Assembly (NCBI RefSeq): GCF_000237925.1
Contig: NW_017386118.1
Location: forward strand, 1-64,000
Length of the DNA: 64,000 nt
Source: Schistosoma mansoni
Lineage: Eukaryota; Platyhelminthes; Trematoda; Strigeidida; Schistosomatidae
Direction: 5' to 3'
Made by a program: the position numbers and the translations under genes. This document shows positions 1 through 11,746 of the stretch, piece by piece. The notes under the pieces were generated by a model. That model had not been told where the DNA came from, made no database searches, and saw only the letters and a program-made list of their open reading frames with translations. Position 1 is the first letter of the stretch. The number at the start of each line of letters is the position of its first letter.

Positions 1-140
1 CTTTCATCATCATTCTGAACGACATCATCAGCACACTTCACTTCTACACGAAGTTTGTGGTGATGATGTCGTTCAGAAGGACGATCAAAGCTCCATAACC
101 AAACCATCCAGCTCAGAGAACAAAATCCCATCAAAATGGT
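1..140. repeat. Foldback pair of Penelope-type terminal repeat fragments
   Basis: Two arms face each other. Positions 1-45 read on the minus strand match about 55-105 on the plus strand, both carrying the stretch around GATGTCGTTCAG. The plus arm continues into a block (about 90-135) ending in CAGAGAACAAAATCCCATCA that recurs at 23.8, 27.2, 27.8, 28.1, 37.7 and 37.8 kb. On the minus strand the left arm has CTGATGA (31-25) and GAAA (5-2), the two conserved parts of a hammerhead core. Assignment to Penelope-like elements is inferred from its association with a Penelope-type reverse transcriptase fragment at 27.2-27.7 kb. The element is cut by the window edge. Confidence 0.45.
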
Positions 141-2540
141 AATAGGTATAAAATCCAAAGGCGATAAGTTTGATCTTGTTAGCGGTTACAACTAACTACT
201 ACTGAGGATACAGTTGTTCTATTATGAAGCAGATTTCTCATTCTCCTTGCTTTCAAAGGGTCTATGAATTCTTTACGTTTGAGGATAAATGTATACTACT
301 AAATGTAATGGTATAAATATTTGCCTCAAATGTATGGAGCATACTTAATCCTAACTTAGAATAACTGAGAATACTATTATGTTTATACTTAGTAAGGAGT
401 TTGGTATTGGTTAGGAAAATTTAAAATCATATGTCGGGAATTATTTGGAATTAAACGAGTTCAACCTACGAAATCCATGTATTTGTTATTTTCAAGATGA
501 CTATGGTAATCCGTAGGAGCAGATAGAGAAGGGTAATTTTTGTTTTTCTGATCCATCACAGGTCAATTCGCGTGAATAGGAGATGAAATATTTAACTTTG
601 ATCGACTGCAAGCAGCTCCAAGCACCCCATTTACTTAATTGGAAAATGATGACTGACAACTCTACAGAGTTTACGTTTCCAAAATAAGCATATTCAAAGT
701 GTATAAAACATAGTTCGCACATTTATGTAGACCAGTAACCATCATATATTCCCATATATGGCATTAATAGTGATAATCTAGAGCTGACTGACATAAGTGT
801 TTTTTAAGTATCAACCATATTAGTCGTACACAATGATAGCCCTGATTTTGTTTACCTGTAAACATTCATTATCGTTAAAACAGGGTATTCGAAAATAATA
901 AGATTTATTTTTGAATTATCCAGAATTCACTTGTTATTCTTTTAGTGGTTTCAAGTGTGCGGACTACAATCAGCAAAATGCAAGTGATTACAGTGATATT
1001 AAAACTATTCTAGTCTATAACCAGTATTTCTTGGTATATTGATCACCAAATAGTTTCAATATATCAACTATCAAGTCACTGAAATCCGGCGAGCACTGAC
1101 ACGAATATTTCATCTTAGATCATAGTTTTACAAGACTTCAAACCCGGGACCATACTTGAGTTGAAATGTGGATTCCGTATTCTACGACTACGGTTCCAGT
1201 CATTTCAGGATAAATTAAAATCTTCACTCACTTCCACTATGGAGCTAATTTTTTTCACTAATTAGTTGTTTAGAACTACTAGAGAGTCGTAAACTGGAAA
1301 AAATAGATGTCTGGCACCGTTTGGTTTTCATTGGCTATTTGTCTGGTGTCAACTTTTGGCAAATGCCATCTTCAGACAGTACAAATCTTTAGAAACTACT
1401 ACCTAAGTAGGTATAATATTAATAATTGTTATATATTAGTATGCTGATTTAACTCACTATCCCATTCTGATGAAATAATTATAAACATTAGTTTGAACAT
1501 TCTGCTTATCGAAATTGAATTTTTATGAATGTTATCGTTTCGTTTAAAATAATGAACCATTTCCGACAATAAACACCCACTATAATGGACTTATGAGATT
1601 TTGGATATATAAGTAAATTAATATACTTTCATATTTTATTGATAATCAATTCATAATTTAACTTTACATTTGAACATTTTTACCTCATAAAGTATTTGAA
1701 ATGATGATGGAACGAAGGAATGATACAAGAATTTTCGAAAATTGTTCTCATAATAATGATAAAGCAACAACAATGAATGATCTTTATCACCAATCCGAAC
1801 AAATTCTTCTTGGACATAGTTTAAGTTGGCATCGTGATAATCCACCATGGAGTCGAAATAGTTCATCGAATTCTACTAATATTTTAGTCGCTAAACTATG
1901 GATTCCCGAGAAGCTTGAGTGTATTAGAGCTATATAATTGAACAACCAATAGCAGATTATTTAACATTTTGATTTATTTGAAAACACTTTACAGCATAAT
2001 AATGAACATTAATAAATAGCATATAAACTACTAACTAAATTTAAGTAGTAAATATGATAATAGTTGCCTTCGAATTACAGCATTCATATAACAGAATACA
2101 AGAAGAAACCCACAAATTAAAATAGCTGAAAAACAGACATTTTTACAAACCACTCAACAAATACAAACAAATATAACGAATAATTTTCCCTGAACAATGT
2201 TTCTTCCAAATGACCTTATTGATTAATGCATTTACCCAACTTTTGTGTTAGAGTAAACATGAGTAGCACCGTATGGATTATGAGATTAATTCTGTTTTTT
2301 TAGATTCTCACTTTAAATTTTGTTCAGAAGACAAATAAACCAGTTTACTTAAAGATTAATTTTTTGTTTTTATGGCGTAAAAATAATTCAAGCGTAAATA
2401 GGTCTCTTTAATTTTTTGTCTGTATCCTATTTGTTAATGATGTCAGAATCGACTAGTAAATCCTCAATTAACTAGGCAGAAAATGAGCAGACCAACACAA
2501 CTATAGACTGGATGATTTAAAGAAAAAGAATAGATAAACA
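140..2540. other. Intergenic, no supported gene
   Basis: AT-rich sequence with many stops on both strands. An 80-codon open stretch at 1693-1937 (+) follows a possible AG acceptor at 1691-1692. It is rich in Asn and Ser, has no recognisable domain and overlaps an equally long antisense frame, so it is not called a gene. Confidence 0.4.
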
Positions 2541-2544
2541 GGTT

Positions 2545-2790
2545 ATGTAGATAAGATGGTGGTTGGAGGTGGTCAACAGGAAATCCTGGAACCGGGTTTC
2601 GTTCTACTTGGCATTCGTCAGCAAGGTATACCTGTAATCTTGAGGGAACTGGTGCTCCCTGACGGATTCGATCCCACCATCTTATCTCAACATAGTGCAC
2701 GCATTGTCGAACCACCTAGACTAGTGGCCACATTGCAACTTGATCGATAGCATTCGACCAGCACTAAGACGGACTTGACACGCATGACAT
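2545..2790 (-). mobile_element. tRNA-like SINE with decayed hammerhead (second family)
   Basis: This is about 75% alike to the repeat at 31957-32218. On the minus strand it contains a hammerhead-like core: CTGACGA, a short hairpin, then GAAAC (about 2571-2631). Stem II, intact in the sister copy as GTGC/GCAC, is damaged here (ATGC/GAAC), so self-cleavage is doubtful. The tRNA-like box B is partly deleted. It differs from the SMalpha-type copies in the window but has the same order of parts. Confidence 0.55.
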
Positions 2791-2929
2791 TGATCGCCAC
2801 CCAGTGATCAATCAATTGTGAGGTCATTTAGAATTTGAGCTGATTATTAGGTGGTTGGTTGTAAATCATTCAGTTAAACAAAAATGTTATTGCAATCCTA
2901 AATCAACCTAAGCTAGAGCACCATCGGGA

Positions 2930-3045
2930 ACTTACAAACACTGGAAGGACGTTTCGTCCTAGCATGAGACTTCTCAGAAATGCACGTTCACGACCCCTCC
3001 CGTCAGCGGTCAAACCCAGGAGCTTTTGTCTAGAGCGCGAAAGTT
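2930..3045 (-). mobile_element. Degenerate SINE, third hammerhead family
   Basis: Minus-strand order is a decayed box-B-like segment, then CTGAGAAGTC, then a loop, then GGACGAAACGTCC and a tail near CTTCCAG. This is the same arrangement as the family seen at 50.7 kb and 13.8 kb. The core has CTGAGAA where a hammerhead needs CTGANGA, so it is probably inactive. Confidence 0.45.
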
Positions 3046-3399
3046 AGGTTGATAATTATTCTCATTCTTTTAAAACGCCAGAGATTCGTCTATCAAAAGT
3101 TTTTTCTAGGTTGACTAGTGAACATAAATTAGTTGACTATTTGTTTGTTGGTTATAATTGCTTGGATGTATGATACTGTAAATAAACATTCATAGAGTAG
3201 GTTGCTGATTAATTGATGTTAAATACAACTCAGTTCAATTTATACAAATCTGATTGTAAATAAATCATTTGAAAAGTAGTGTATTTATACATCGCTTTGA
3301 CTTTTTCCTAGGGTCAAATCAATCCTTATCTATCGTGTCATGGAACTCACAGGTTTCCGGTACCAAGTATCAATGTATTTAAGCATTCTGAAGATATAA

Positions 3400-3720
3400 A
3401 AATTGCAATATTTGTTCAGTTGCATTAATTGTTTGAAGCTGTCCCATTGATGTTCAGCACTGTAACTGATCAGTCACTTCTGATCAGATGAAATCCTAAC
3501 CATCAACGGGAAGACTCAAACAACCAATAAAAATTGATTAAACTTCACAGCATTCCATATACAAGCTGCTATGTGAACTCGTTAGATAAGTAGATAACGC
3601 GATGGCGTTTGTAGGAAATGGTATTGTGTTCAAGTCTCGGAGTAAACACCAACTCTGAAATCTAAGCACATATAGCTGACGAGTTCCAAATAGGCATCTT
3701 GGATTCAGGAATTGTGGATA
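3400..3720 (+). mobile_element. Degenerate SMalpha-type repeat
   Basis: From about 3590 the sequence follows the SMalpha tRNA-like head (GATAACGCGATGGCGTTTG), a decayed box B, then GCTGACGAGTTCCAAATAGG. The segment that should carry GACGAAACGCG is deleted before the ATCTTGGATTC end, so the hammerhead is dead. A stretch at about 3430-3480 resembles the conserved SMalpha spacer (GCAACTGGTCAGTC type). Confidence 0.55.
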
Positions 3721-3724
3721 AATA

Positions 3725-5440
3725 ATTCTTTTTCTTCTCCAGAGGTTTGGAAAATGAACTCAATAAAAGACTTAGATAACTGGTAATTCTATCTGATGAC
3801 CAATACATGATGAATAATACATTATATTAGTGAAAAACAGTGAACAATGCTACAGGATAAATAGAGCGAAAACAAAACACAACAATCAATACATGCATAC
3901 TCAGGTTCGTTCTGTTAGCACTACATTCAATTATTTTATGGTGTATGCTACTTATGTTGACAGATACAATTAGTATGTAAAACCGATCGAAAGTAGAGTA
4001 CCTGCGAGCAGTCGGACTTCTCAGATGAACAAAGATGTGGATATATTTGTTGGAAATCCTTATGTTTTAAAAATAATGTTAAAATACATCTGATTGTAAC
4101 GTTTGACTCAAAGAAAAATCCCACAGAACTATGCCTATATTGAAGCCCTTAAGTGCATGAGCTTCGAAATGTGGTGTTCTGTGTGTTTACTTATCATACA
4201 TATTAACATGTGACATGTTCTGTCTCCTTAATTTTTAACATATAAAATTATCAGTATTGACATCGGGTTTGATTATAATCTTGATCACGGTTATTAACGA
4301 AGTATCTTTATTTAGCTCTATCAAACGATTATTTCTTAGGTTTTTACTGAATAATTAATTCTACAAAAGCAAAACAAAAAAGAAAAACAAACGTAACAGA
4401 ATTAAATGAATCCTCTTGAGACACGTTTGTTTGGTAGTTATTTTAATTGGTTTTAATCATAATTTCCTACTTATTTACTAATTTGGACTGAGTTAGATGT
4501 ACTTTATTTTTAAGTAATGCATAACTATGACGCTAATGTTCACTTTCGTTTCTATAAGTTCCGTTTCTGTGATCTACCAGTTTTCTCTAGAATGTTTATA
4601 TATTCAGCATTTAAATAGAAAATCGCTTGTAGTGACCTACTTTTCTGACGAGAACGCGGTTTGTATAATGGAAACATTTATTATTATAACCAATTGTATC
4701 AGTGATTGTTTTATTGTACTTGTTTGTTTAACTGTATCAAAACACTTTTCTTCCTGTTGCCTGTGACCTTGCACGAACTCGCTTACGCTTGGCAGTTCCG
4801 CCCGTAAACTTTAGCACGTCCCGGTATTCTTTCGATACCACGAGATCGCCAAAAAATATATCTTATTGCAACCATTAACAGCCTTCTGGTTTTTGGCCTA
4901 CCAAGGGATCCAATTAGCTACATGACACGTAATCTTCCTGTAGTGGTGCTCATAGTCAATCGCTACTCGACACCCATATACACTCTTTAACAAATATTCC
5001 AATCATGAGAGTTGAGATATAAACAGTCAAATAACCCTTCAGTTACTACCTGCAAAACGAGTCTTACTAAGCAAATACGTCCTAAGCACGGTTACACACA
5101 AAAGTACAGAGGCTTTGTTAGAAAGGACATGTGTGAAATTTAGGTCGTTCGGTAGGAGAGGAGTTACCTAAAACAAGCCCAGAGTCAAATGACTTACGTG
5201 GGCTAACGGAGGGAGGACGGCCGATGAAGGGGTCTGTTAGAAATAAAAGCTCCAGAAAGGAATTTTCATCTGTCTTCTGTTTCCTAAATGGCAGCGAGTA
5301 GGAAATGCTTAGAAAAACCAGTTGCAAGGTTAGATCTGTTTCTATCGGAATAACTTGACCACCGAAGTCATTGACGACCATCAAGGATTTCACAGTGTTT
5401 GTAACGCAACTGTGATCGCTACTCCAATGAACGTTGATGG
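3725..5440. other. Intergenic, no supported gene
   Basis: No convincing coding exon. A less AT-rich block at about 4760-5400 with several CG dinucleotides may be an old repeat, but I see no second copy in the window to prove it. Confidence 0.35.
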
Positions 5441-5451
5441 ATAGGTACAGA

Positions 5452-5617
5452 TGTAGTGTTTCAATGAATCAATGATTCCCTTGTATTGATGACTGTTGTG
5501 ATTTTAAATTCCAAATACAGTATATTCGTTCGTGCTCATCTAATACTTTTTGATTAAACTGCGCTATTGCTGGGATTACTCGTTCATACTATAGTTCAAA
5601 TACTTCGAATTATCACA
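5452..5617 (+). repeat. 5' LTR of the 2.1-kb element
   Basis: 166 bp, aligning end to end with 7386-7551 with roughly 15 differences, mostly near its start. It ends TATCACA and is preceded by the ACAGA duplication. Confidence 0.88.
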
Positions 5618-5640
5618 TTGGCGTCGCGATAGAGCCTGTG

Positions 5641-7098
5641 ATGGAACGATTGGATATACATTCAGATTTTAATACTTTTGAGGATTACTTGGAGAGGTTC
5701 GAAATCTGGGCTATGACCAAGGAACATATTGAGGATTTTAAGATTGTGGCTCATTTCATCGGAGAAGCATACAGTTTAATAAAGACTTTGACATTTCCAG
5801 ACAAGCCGATTTCACTCCCTTATGCAACTCTCAAACAACTACTGCTGGACCATGTAAAGTATACAAATTTTGAACGCGGTAAAGGAGAAAAATTCGATGA
5901 GATGACTCGTCAGAACGTCAGGAATTCCACCACTTTGCTACGTCGTCCCAGTCCAATACGTAATGAAGGTTATTCAGATAAAAACTCATTAAATTGTGTA
6001 ACAGTTCACGAAGATGAGCAGAAGTTTGGTAAATGCTTGTTCTGTGGCAAGTTTCAACCATGTAATTCATGTATACTTCGTAATTCTAAATGCTTTAAAT
6101 GTGGTAAACCTGGATACATTCAGTCACTTTGTAACACCATGTTTCATTTCGCTGAAACTAATGCTGAGGTGGATATTTCTAATGATCACTTATCTTTATC
6201 CAAGACTTCTAGAAGCGATATAACGTCACATAACAGTCCAGAGTTGAAAGAGATTCAGAATCATTGTCAGACAAAAATTTCTAATCAATCAACTTCTTAT
6301 CAGATTTCTCATATTATTGTACTAGATATGGTTTGTCGTAATAATTCACATATTTCTGATGAAATTTCTTACAACCCTGAGAATAATATATTGAATGAGT
6401 CAAATCATGATCAAAAGCCAGATTCAGTTTTGGTAGGTGCTGATTTTCCTAATGATCCATTATTCTCTAATGAAACTCTTAATAAATTTGAGGAAAATAT
6501 TTCAGAAAAATCAAATTCTGATATCATATCAAGTGTCAGTGGTCCTCACAATGAATTTATCTCTAATGATATTCCTAATGAATGTAACAAATATGTTTCG
6601 CATGAGTCGAGTTATAGTCACATTTGTGATGATATTGTATCAAATGTCGGATATTCTCACGAACAATGTTTGTTGAGTAAAATCCCTAGTCAGTGGTATG
6701 ATGAATCAAAGGGAATAGCAAGTTTTTCTGAAGCAACCAGAGAGCCAGTTAGCCCAGATATGAAGTTTGCACAAGTAGAAAATCCAAATCAAGTCCAAAA
6801 TTATCCTAATGAGTATGGGGAAGATGAATGTTTTCCATTCTATTGTTTCGTAGCTGAGTCAAGCCCAAATGAATCACATGTGTTAATTACATATATTAAT
6901 GCATATCTATCTGTGTATTCTAATATGAATATCAAAAAGAATATGTATCGTAATTTTTATTCAAGTCAAATTCACATGATGGAATACCTCAAGTTATGTA
7001 TCGGTGTGTATCCCCAAATACTCACACACAGCAATCGAAGCGTGAGATTTGAGAAGATAATGCATATTGGGAACGTCATATTGGTTATAACGTTGTGA
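5641..7098 (+). CDS. Gag-like polyprotein of the LTR element
   Basis: Open frame of 485 codons from the ATG 24 nt after the 5' LTR. The amino half (residues 1-110) is mixed helical sequence typical of retrotransposon capsid proteins. A zinc knuckle follows at residues 151-164 (CFKCGKPGYIQSLC), but the histidine of the CCHC pattern is replaced by Tyr159, so metal binding is probably weakened. The long carboxyl half is rich in Ser, Asn and acidic residues and matches no family I know. The frame is intact although no enzyme domain follows, suggesting a fairly recent insertion. A related fragment lies at about 62010-62105. Confidence 0.8.
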   Translation: MERLDIHSDFNTFEDYLERFEIWAMTKEHIEDFKIVAHFIGEAYSLIKTLTFPDKPISLPYATLKQLLLDHVKYTNFERGKGEKFDEMTRQNVRNSTTLLRRPSPIRNEGYSDKNSLNCVTVHEDEQKFGKCLFCGKFQPCNSCILRNSKCFKCGKPGYIQSLCNTMFHFAETNAEVDISNDHLSLSKTSRSDITSHNSPELKEIQNHCQTKISNQSTSYQISHIIVLDMVCRNNSHISDEISYNPENNILNESNHDQKPDSVLVGADFPNDPLFSNETLNKFEENISEKSNSDIISSVSGPHNEFISNDIPNECNKYVSHESSYSHICDDIVSNVGYSHEQCLLSKIPSQWYDESKGIASFSEATREPVSPDMKFAQVENPNQVQNYPNEYGEDECFPFYCFVAESSPNESHVLITYINAYLSVYSNMNIKKNMYRNFYSSQIHMMEYLKLCIGVYPQILTHSNRSVRFEKIMHIGNVILVITL

Positions 7099-7229
7099 CG
7101 TAAGGACCCAACGTTATTCCTTAGAGGAGGATAGTGTTGGAAAGTCCATGATGCAAATCCCAAATATCAGTGGTTTCACTACACAACGGACGTGATGGTT
7201 GTATACTATTCCAGGACCTAAGTGAGTCT

Positions 7230-7397
7230 GTTCCGATTTCGGTTGTTAATTCTAATACTAACGAGTGCATTCTAAATAACACAGAGTCTACATTCAATAC
7301 ACTGTCGGACAGACGTAAAATGAACTTAAGAAAAAGACGTAAAATCGATTACAGACACTTACACTACAATTTGGGCTGTGGAGGATGTGATGTTTGA
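7230..7397 (+). pseudogene. Remnant of the pol carboxyl terminus
   Basis: A short open frame, basic near its end (LRKRRKIDYRHLHYNLGCGG), runs into the first 12 bases of the 3' LTR and stops with TGA at 7395-7397. Basic tails that overlap the polypurine tract are common at the end of gypsy-type pol. The rest of pol is gone, which points to an internal deletion instead of a separate gene. The pol assignment is inference from position and composition. Confidence 0.4.
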
Positions 7398-7551
7398 ATG
7401 AACCAATGACTTCTTTGTATTGATGACTGTTGTGATTTTAAATTCCAAATACAGTATATTCGTTCGTGCTCATCTAATACTTTTTGATTAAACTGCGCTA
7501 TTGCTGGGATTACTCGTTCATACTATAATTCAAATACTTCAAATCATCACA
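7386..7551 (+). repeat. 3' LTR of the 2.1-kb element
   Basis: 166 bp with terminal inverted TGTGATG...CATCACA, followed by the ACAGA target duplication at 7552-7556. Confidence 0.9.
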
Positions 7552-7899
7552 ACAGATCAAGAATAAGAAACGACCTACTGTTGCTAAGGGATAGCTAGTT
7601 TCTGAAACAGTAACCGGGAAGCTGAAGGCTGATCTTAATGATTGGTCAGTTGTTTATCATACGGTCAAGGAGAGTATTATATCCCGTGGAGATTTATGAA
7701 TAGTAACTTTGAGAACTATATATGGACCAATATGATATGTATATTTCTTATTGTATAATTGTTAAGTAACCTAACTACTCATATTCGTGTCCCTCTTTTT
7801 ATAAGCCTTATTTTGACCTATAGACTATTATTACACGATTTACCATTCTTGAGTTATCCTCAGTCCATTGATTACTGTTCCCCCTATTCACAACCACAT

Positions 7900-10800
7900 T
7901 TGGCTAAATATTGTACAAATGTTACTCCCTATTTTATGGCACGATGTGGTCAGTTTGCTTGGTTTATAAACCCACTATGTTTGAGAATAATGATTCATAT
8001 TGCAGAAGCTGTTATTGGTGTTCTGGACTTAACTGGCTGGGCTAGTCAGATAGCAGGAATGACAAGTACTCAAGACTGCTCATAGGGCTTTTGTGTATCA
8101 TTGCTCTGATCGATAATTCATTCCACTGTGATTGGTGGGGATCATCACTTCATATATTAAACAGGGCACGCAAGCACATATATTCGATATAACAGAGAGT
8201 GAAAGCTGAGAACCTAAAACTCATTTTAAGCATGAGATGAAGTTAATGAAAGAGCTATCAAACCAGCTAATGCCTTTTGATATCTCTGGAATCGCCTTGC
8301 TAAAGGTTTATAGACTTGGTAACTAAATGGACTTAAGATGGCATTTTAATCTCCCAATCAAAGGGATGGACTACTCAAGAATGGCATAAATAAAAGAGAT
8401 TAGAAGTTTTGTCTTTAAAGAATTGCCGCTCGCGAACCGCATAAGACAAAAAGCTGAAAAAGAACTAAAGCTAATGTTAGATGCTGGCAAGGTGGACCTT
8501 AAAATTGTAAATTTTTGGGTGATGAAGCTTTGATAGTGAATGGTCTCCAGGTAACTTTGGGTACTGCAAGAGGACATTTGGATGGTTTCCAGATCTGTTA
8601 CACAAATGGTCGGAGCTTGCTCAACAAATGTTCGGAGGAATTTATACAGGTGGAATCCACCAAGTTTGATCCGATAGCAGTCACAAAAACTTGACTGACG
8701 CAGTCTGTTGGTAGTATAGAGCTTGATTTTAAAAACTTCACATTAGTAAGAGCCAAAATAATCCGGAAGTATAAGACAGGAATAACTTTGTTTATTAGGA
8801 ATACTGTCCCGTTTACCGAAATCGATAATATATCCCATGAAAGTGGAATATACAAATTGGTTGGTTGTCACTTGAAATGCAACGAACAATAGCTGCTGAT
8901 CAATTCAATCTACTGCAGCCAAAACTCTCAAGTGAATGAGGTGTTGCTTAACTATTTCAATGCTTGACCTTCAAGTGCTTGATGTTTAATTTTAATAGAT
9001 TTTAGTGCACTTACGGTAGACTGTAAAAATCTGAAGCCTGGATTGCCAGAAAAATATTTCAAACTAATCGACGTGGTTATCATATATGCCCTAGTGCTAC
9101 ATGTGAAATCAGCAATTGGATACGGGCTGGACTCCGAATTATCTTTACCAGCTCTCATATTGACCCATCATGAGGACGATGTCACAAACCTATATTAGAT
9201 GTCACCCCTAAGTAAAAGTGACGGTGCAGTTCCAAACTATGTTTCACATATAGTTTTCAGTAACGAGGGACTGTCAACCCGACCCAGACCTAACGTCTAG
9301 AAAGCAAATATGCAAGGTATTATACATTCAGTATTCTCAGAAGATTAGTCATTAGAATTAGAGTTCCCCGTTGAAACGGCTTGTGATGCACCAGAAATGT
9401 GTACAAAAAGCCGCTGACCCGCACACACGTTGAACTACAGGAAGGGGTCCAGGAAGCTTCCCATAGTGGTGCAGTGAAGAGGTTCGCATCCCTCTCTGCA
9501 AGAGGAGGGGAATGTGGAGGGATATTTGGGTTAGTGGGTGCTGACGAGACAAAATTCTCAATACCAGTAAGTTCGAAAAATTTTCGCCCCGACCCTCCTC
9601 AAGTCTAAAGGACTGTACGAAGAAAATCTTGTTAAGGAATCTATGGAATTGCTTAAACGCTTCCACTCGTACATAAACCAAAAAGACTGAGAGAAGAGGA
9701 AGTAGTCCAAAGTTATGGGAAGACGGTAGCATTGCATCATTAGTGGAGGATGATTGTAGTAAAGCTCAAGTATTCTTAAATTACCATGGCATTGTATATA
9801 TAGTATACATGTCCTCTCTTTATTTTTATAGAATTCCTCATTCATACACTAGACACCTTGACTATTAGAAAACTCGATGTCATTGATTTGATAAATGGGA
9901 AAACTCATGGGGACAGATGAAATGTATTCCCTAAACATATGTTTTAGTCTATATATAACCCAAGGTAAATTACCAAAACACAGGAAGAACGCCATAATAA
10001 GTCCTGTATTAAAGACAAGTACAGGTGAACGCAAAGCTATCCATTTGGGAAACTGTGCTTAGCGGAGTGCCTCAGGATACAGTTTTGAGGCCAGTATTGT
10101 TCCTCTTGTATGTAAATGACCTTCTGAGTCTCTTATCACCGTCAGTTTTGTCATATGCTGACGGTATCAAGATATGGAGAGCGACCAAAAGTGAAGATGA
10201 CAGTTTGAAGTTTCAAAATGACCTGGAACAATAATCTGAACGGTCTAGAATTTGGCGGTTGTCGATAGATGTTTACAAGTGCATTATGATGAATATTAGC
10301 CACCAAGACACAGATGCATACTCAGTGAACAACGTTGAGCTACCTGTTGTCCGGACGCAACTTAGGAGTCATCTTTAGCTTAAACTTAGAACTTATTGCT
10401 TTCTGCAGTATGATGACCATAAAAGGTTTCAGAACCCTATGGTCAGAATGTAGAGCCATTAGCCATGTAGATGCTAAAACCTTTTTGACTTTCTATACAG
10501 AATTAGTTCGTCCTAAACTCAAGTACTGCATACAGCTGGCTAGCCTCTGCGTATAAAGTTACAGTGAACTGTTAGAAAAGGGTTCAAAGAACCTCAACTA
10601 AACTAATCTCCGGAATACCAATGATCTTGTAAGATGCTCGACTGGCTAAACTAAACTTATTTCCACTGTCATATAGAAGAACCAGAGGGGACTCGATCAC
10701 AGTCTCCGAATAACTTAGTGATAAATTTGCATCTGACATGTCCTCATTTTTCTTGTTTTGCAAAACAGTGAATTTACGAGGAAGCTCTTAAAGAGTTCAC

Positions 10801-10960
10801 GAGGTCAGAACAAATTACTTGTCAGCTGACTATCGATTTTCCCATCTAATAATCAACGTATGGGATTCATTATCTCGACAAATTATTGAAGCTACATCTG
10901 TTGACTCTTTCAAAATACGGTTTTATCAGCTAAAAGTCTACCAGTGTCAGGATTAACAAA
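7900..10960 (+). mobile_element. Decayed non-LTR retrotransposon (CR1/Jockey type)
   Basis: Broken plus-strand frames retain recognisable LINE domains. An endonuclease region at about 8590-8930 reads NGRSLLNKCSEEFIQVESTK, followed by remnants of the ETWL and RADR blocks. A reverse transcriptase piece at 10025-10234 reads SGVPQDTVLRPVLFLLYVND, followed by YADGIK in place of the YADD catalytic box. Carboxyl-terminal LINE blocks with matches to LIS(G)I, ARLAKLN and SYRRTRGDL continue to about 10720. Many stops and frameshifts, and an apparent deletion of the front of the reverse transcriptase between about 9660 and 10020, mean it is dead. The 5' limit is approximate. Confidence 0.75.
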
Positions 10961-11722
10961 GGTCGCCTGGCCTTTTTTCTTTTCCAAACTGAAACTGAGA
11001 CTAATATTTTCCGACACGGTTGTACTTCTTTTATCTAGATCGCTTTGGCTAAATATTGTAGTTTTGAGTTTATCAGCATGTAAAGCGGTAATAAATATGA
11101 AAATATTTTACTACTTTATCTGATTCAAATAGTTTCAGTGTCGGACAAATATCCTAGCGGAATTTGTAAGTCCCTTTGTTTTTCAAGGTCGCATGGGCGG
11201 TACTGTAGTCATAACTCATTGTTTATGTCTTTGTTACTACGCTCCTAAAACAGATTTATTTATATCTAGTTCAACTTGTGTTTGTTTCTACTTTGTTGAT
11301 CGATCTGTTTCATGTAATTGAAAATGACACTCTAAATCTAGTGACCAGTTTTGCTTATTTATCAACTTGGATTATTATTTATTGACCGGACTTATTTAAC
11401 TGGTATCTGCATGATAATGGTTTGTTTGTTTTCTTAAGACTGCTCAACTGCTCACTGGCAAAATGCAAATTTCTAACGATACCTCTTAGGATCCTAGCTT
11501 TCTTTACATTGAATACTAAGCTCTGGAAACAGTGCTTCAAAATAAAAATGGGCTTTCAGATGAGGTCATTAATTGCTTTCATTAGACGCCCAGTAAGTTT
11601 ACAACATTTAGACATTGACTTTTAGGTAATTAAATGCTTTATAAATTCCTTCAACCAAAACAGTAGTGGTTAGTGCGACTTCACCTTTCTTTAATAATCT
11701 TTTTACTTAAACGCTTTTATAG
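10960..11722. other. Intergenic upstream of the acid phosphatase gene
   Basis: No coding evidence. A pyrimidine-rich stretch ending in TTTTATAG at about 11722 precedes the first coding exon. It could be a cis acceptor for a 5' leader exon or a spliced-leader trans-splice site, both used in schistosomes. Confidence 0.35.
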
Positions 11723-11746
11723 CTGTTCACTGGACTACAAGATATC

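Larger units (their letters stand above)
5452..7551 (+). mobile_element. Complete but pol-deleted LTR retrotransposon (gypsy-type, gag only)
   Basis: Two near-identical 166-bp LTRs (5452-5617 and 7386-7551) flank a 1.77-kb interior. The 5-bp target duplication ACAGA is present on both sides (5447-5451 and 7552-7556), showing a single insertion that is still complete. The 3' LTR begins TGTGATG and ends CATCACA. A likely primer-binding site starts at TTGGCGTCGCG straight after the 5' LTR. A purine-rich tract (7373-7385) precedes the 3' LTR. The interior has one gag frame and a short remnant resembling the carboxyl end of pol; protease, reverse transcriptase, RNase H and integrase are missing. 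It must rely on proteins from an autonomous relative. Confidence 0.88.

Noticed and set aside
1693-1937. Possible coding exon rich in Asn and Ser
   Set aside because: No donor, domain or paralog; an antisense frame of similar length overlaps it, so chance is the simpler reading.
7135-7554. A longer 420-bp 3' LTR starting at TGTTGG and ending CAACA
   Set aside because: The matching sequence is absent upstream of 5452, whereas 166-bp LTRs from TGTGATG to CATCACA give two equal copies and exact ACAGA duplications.
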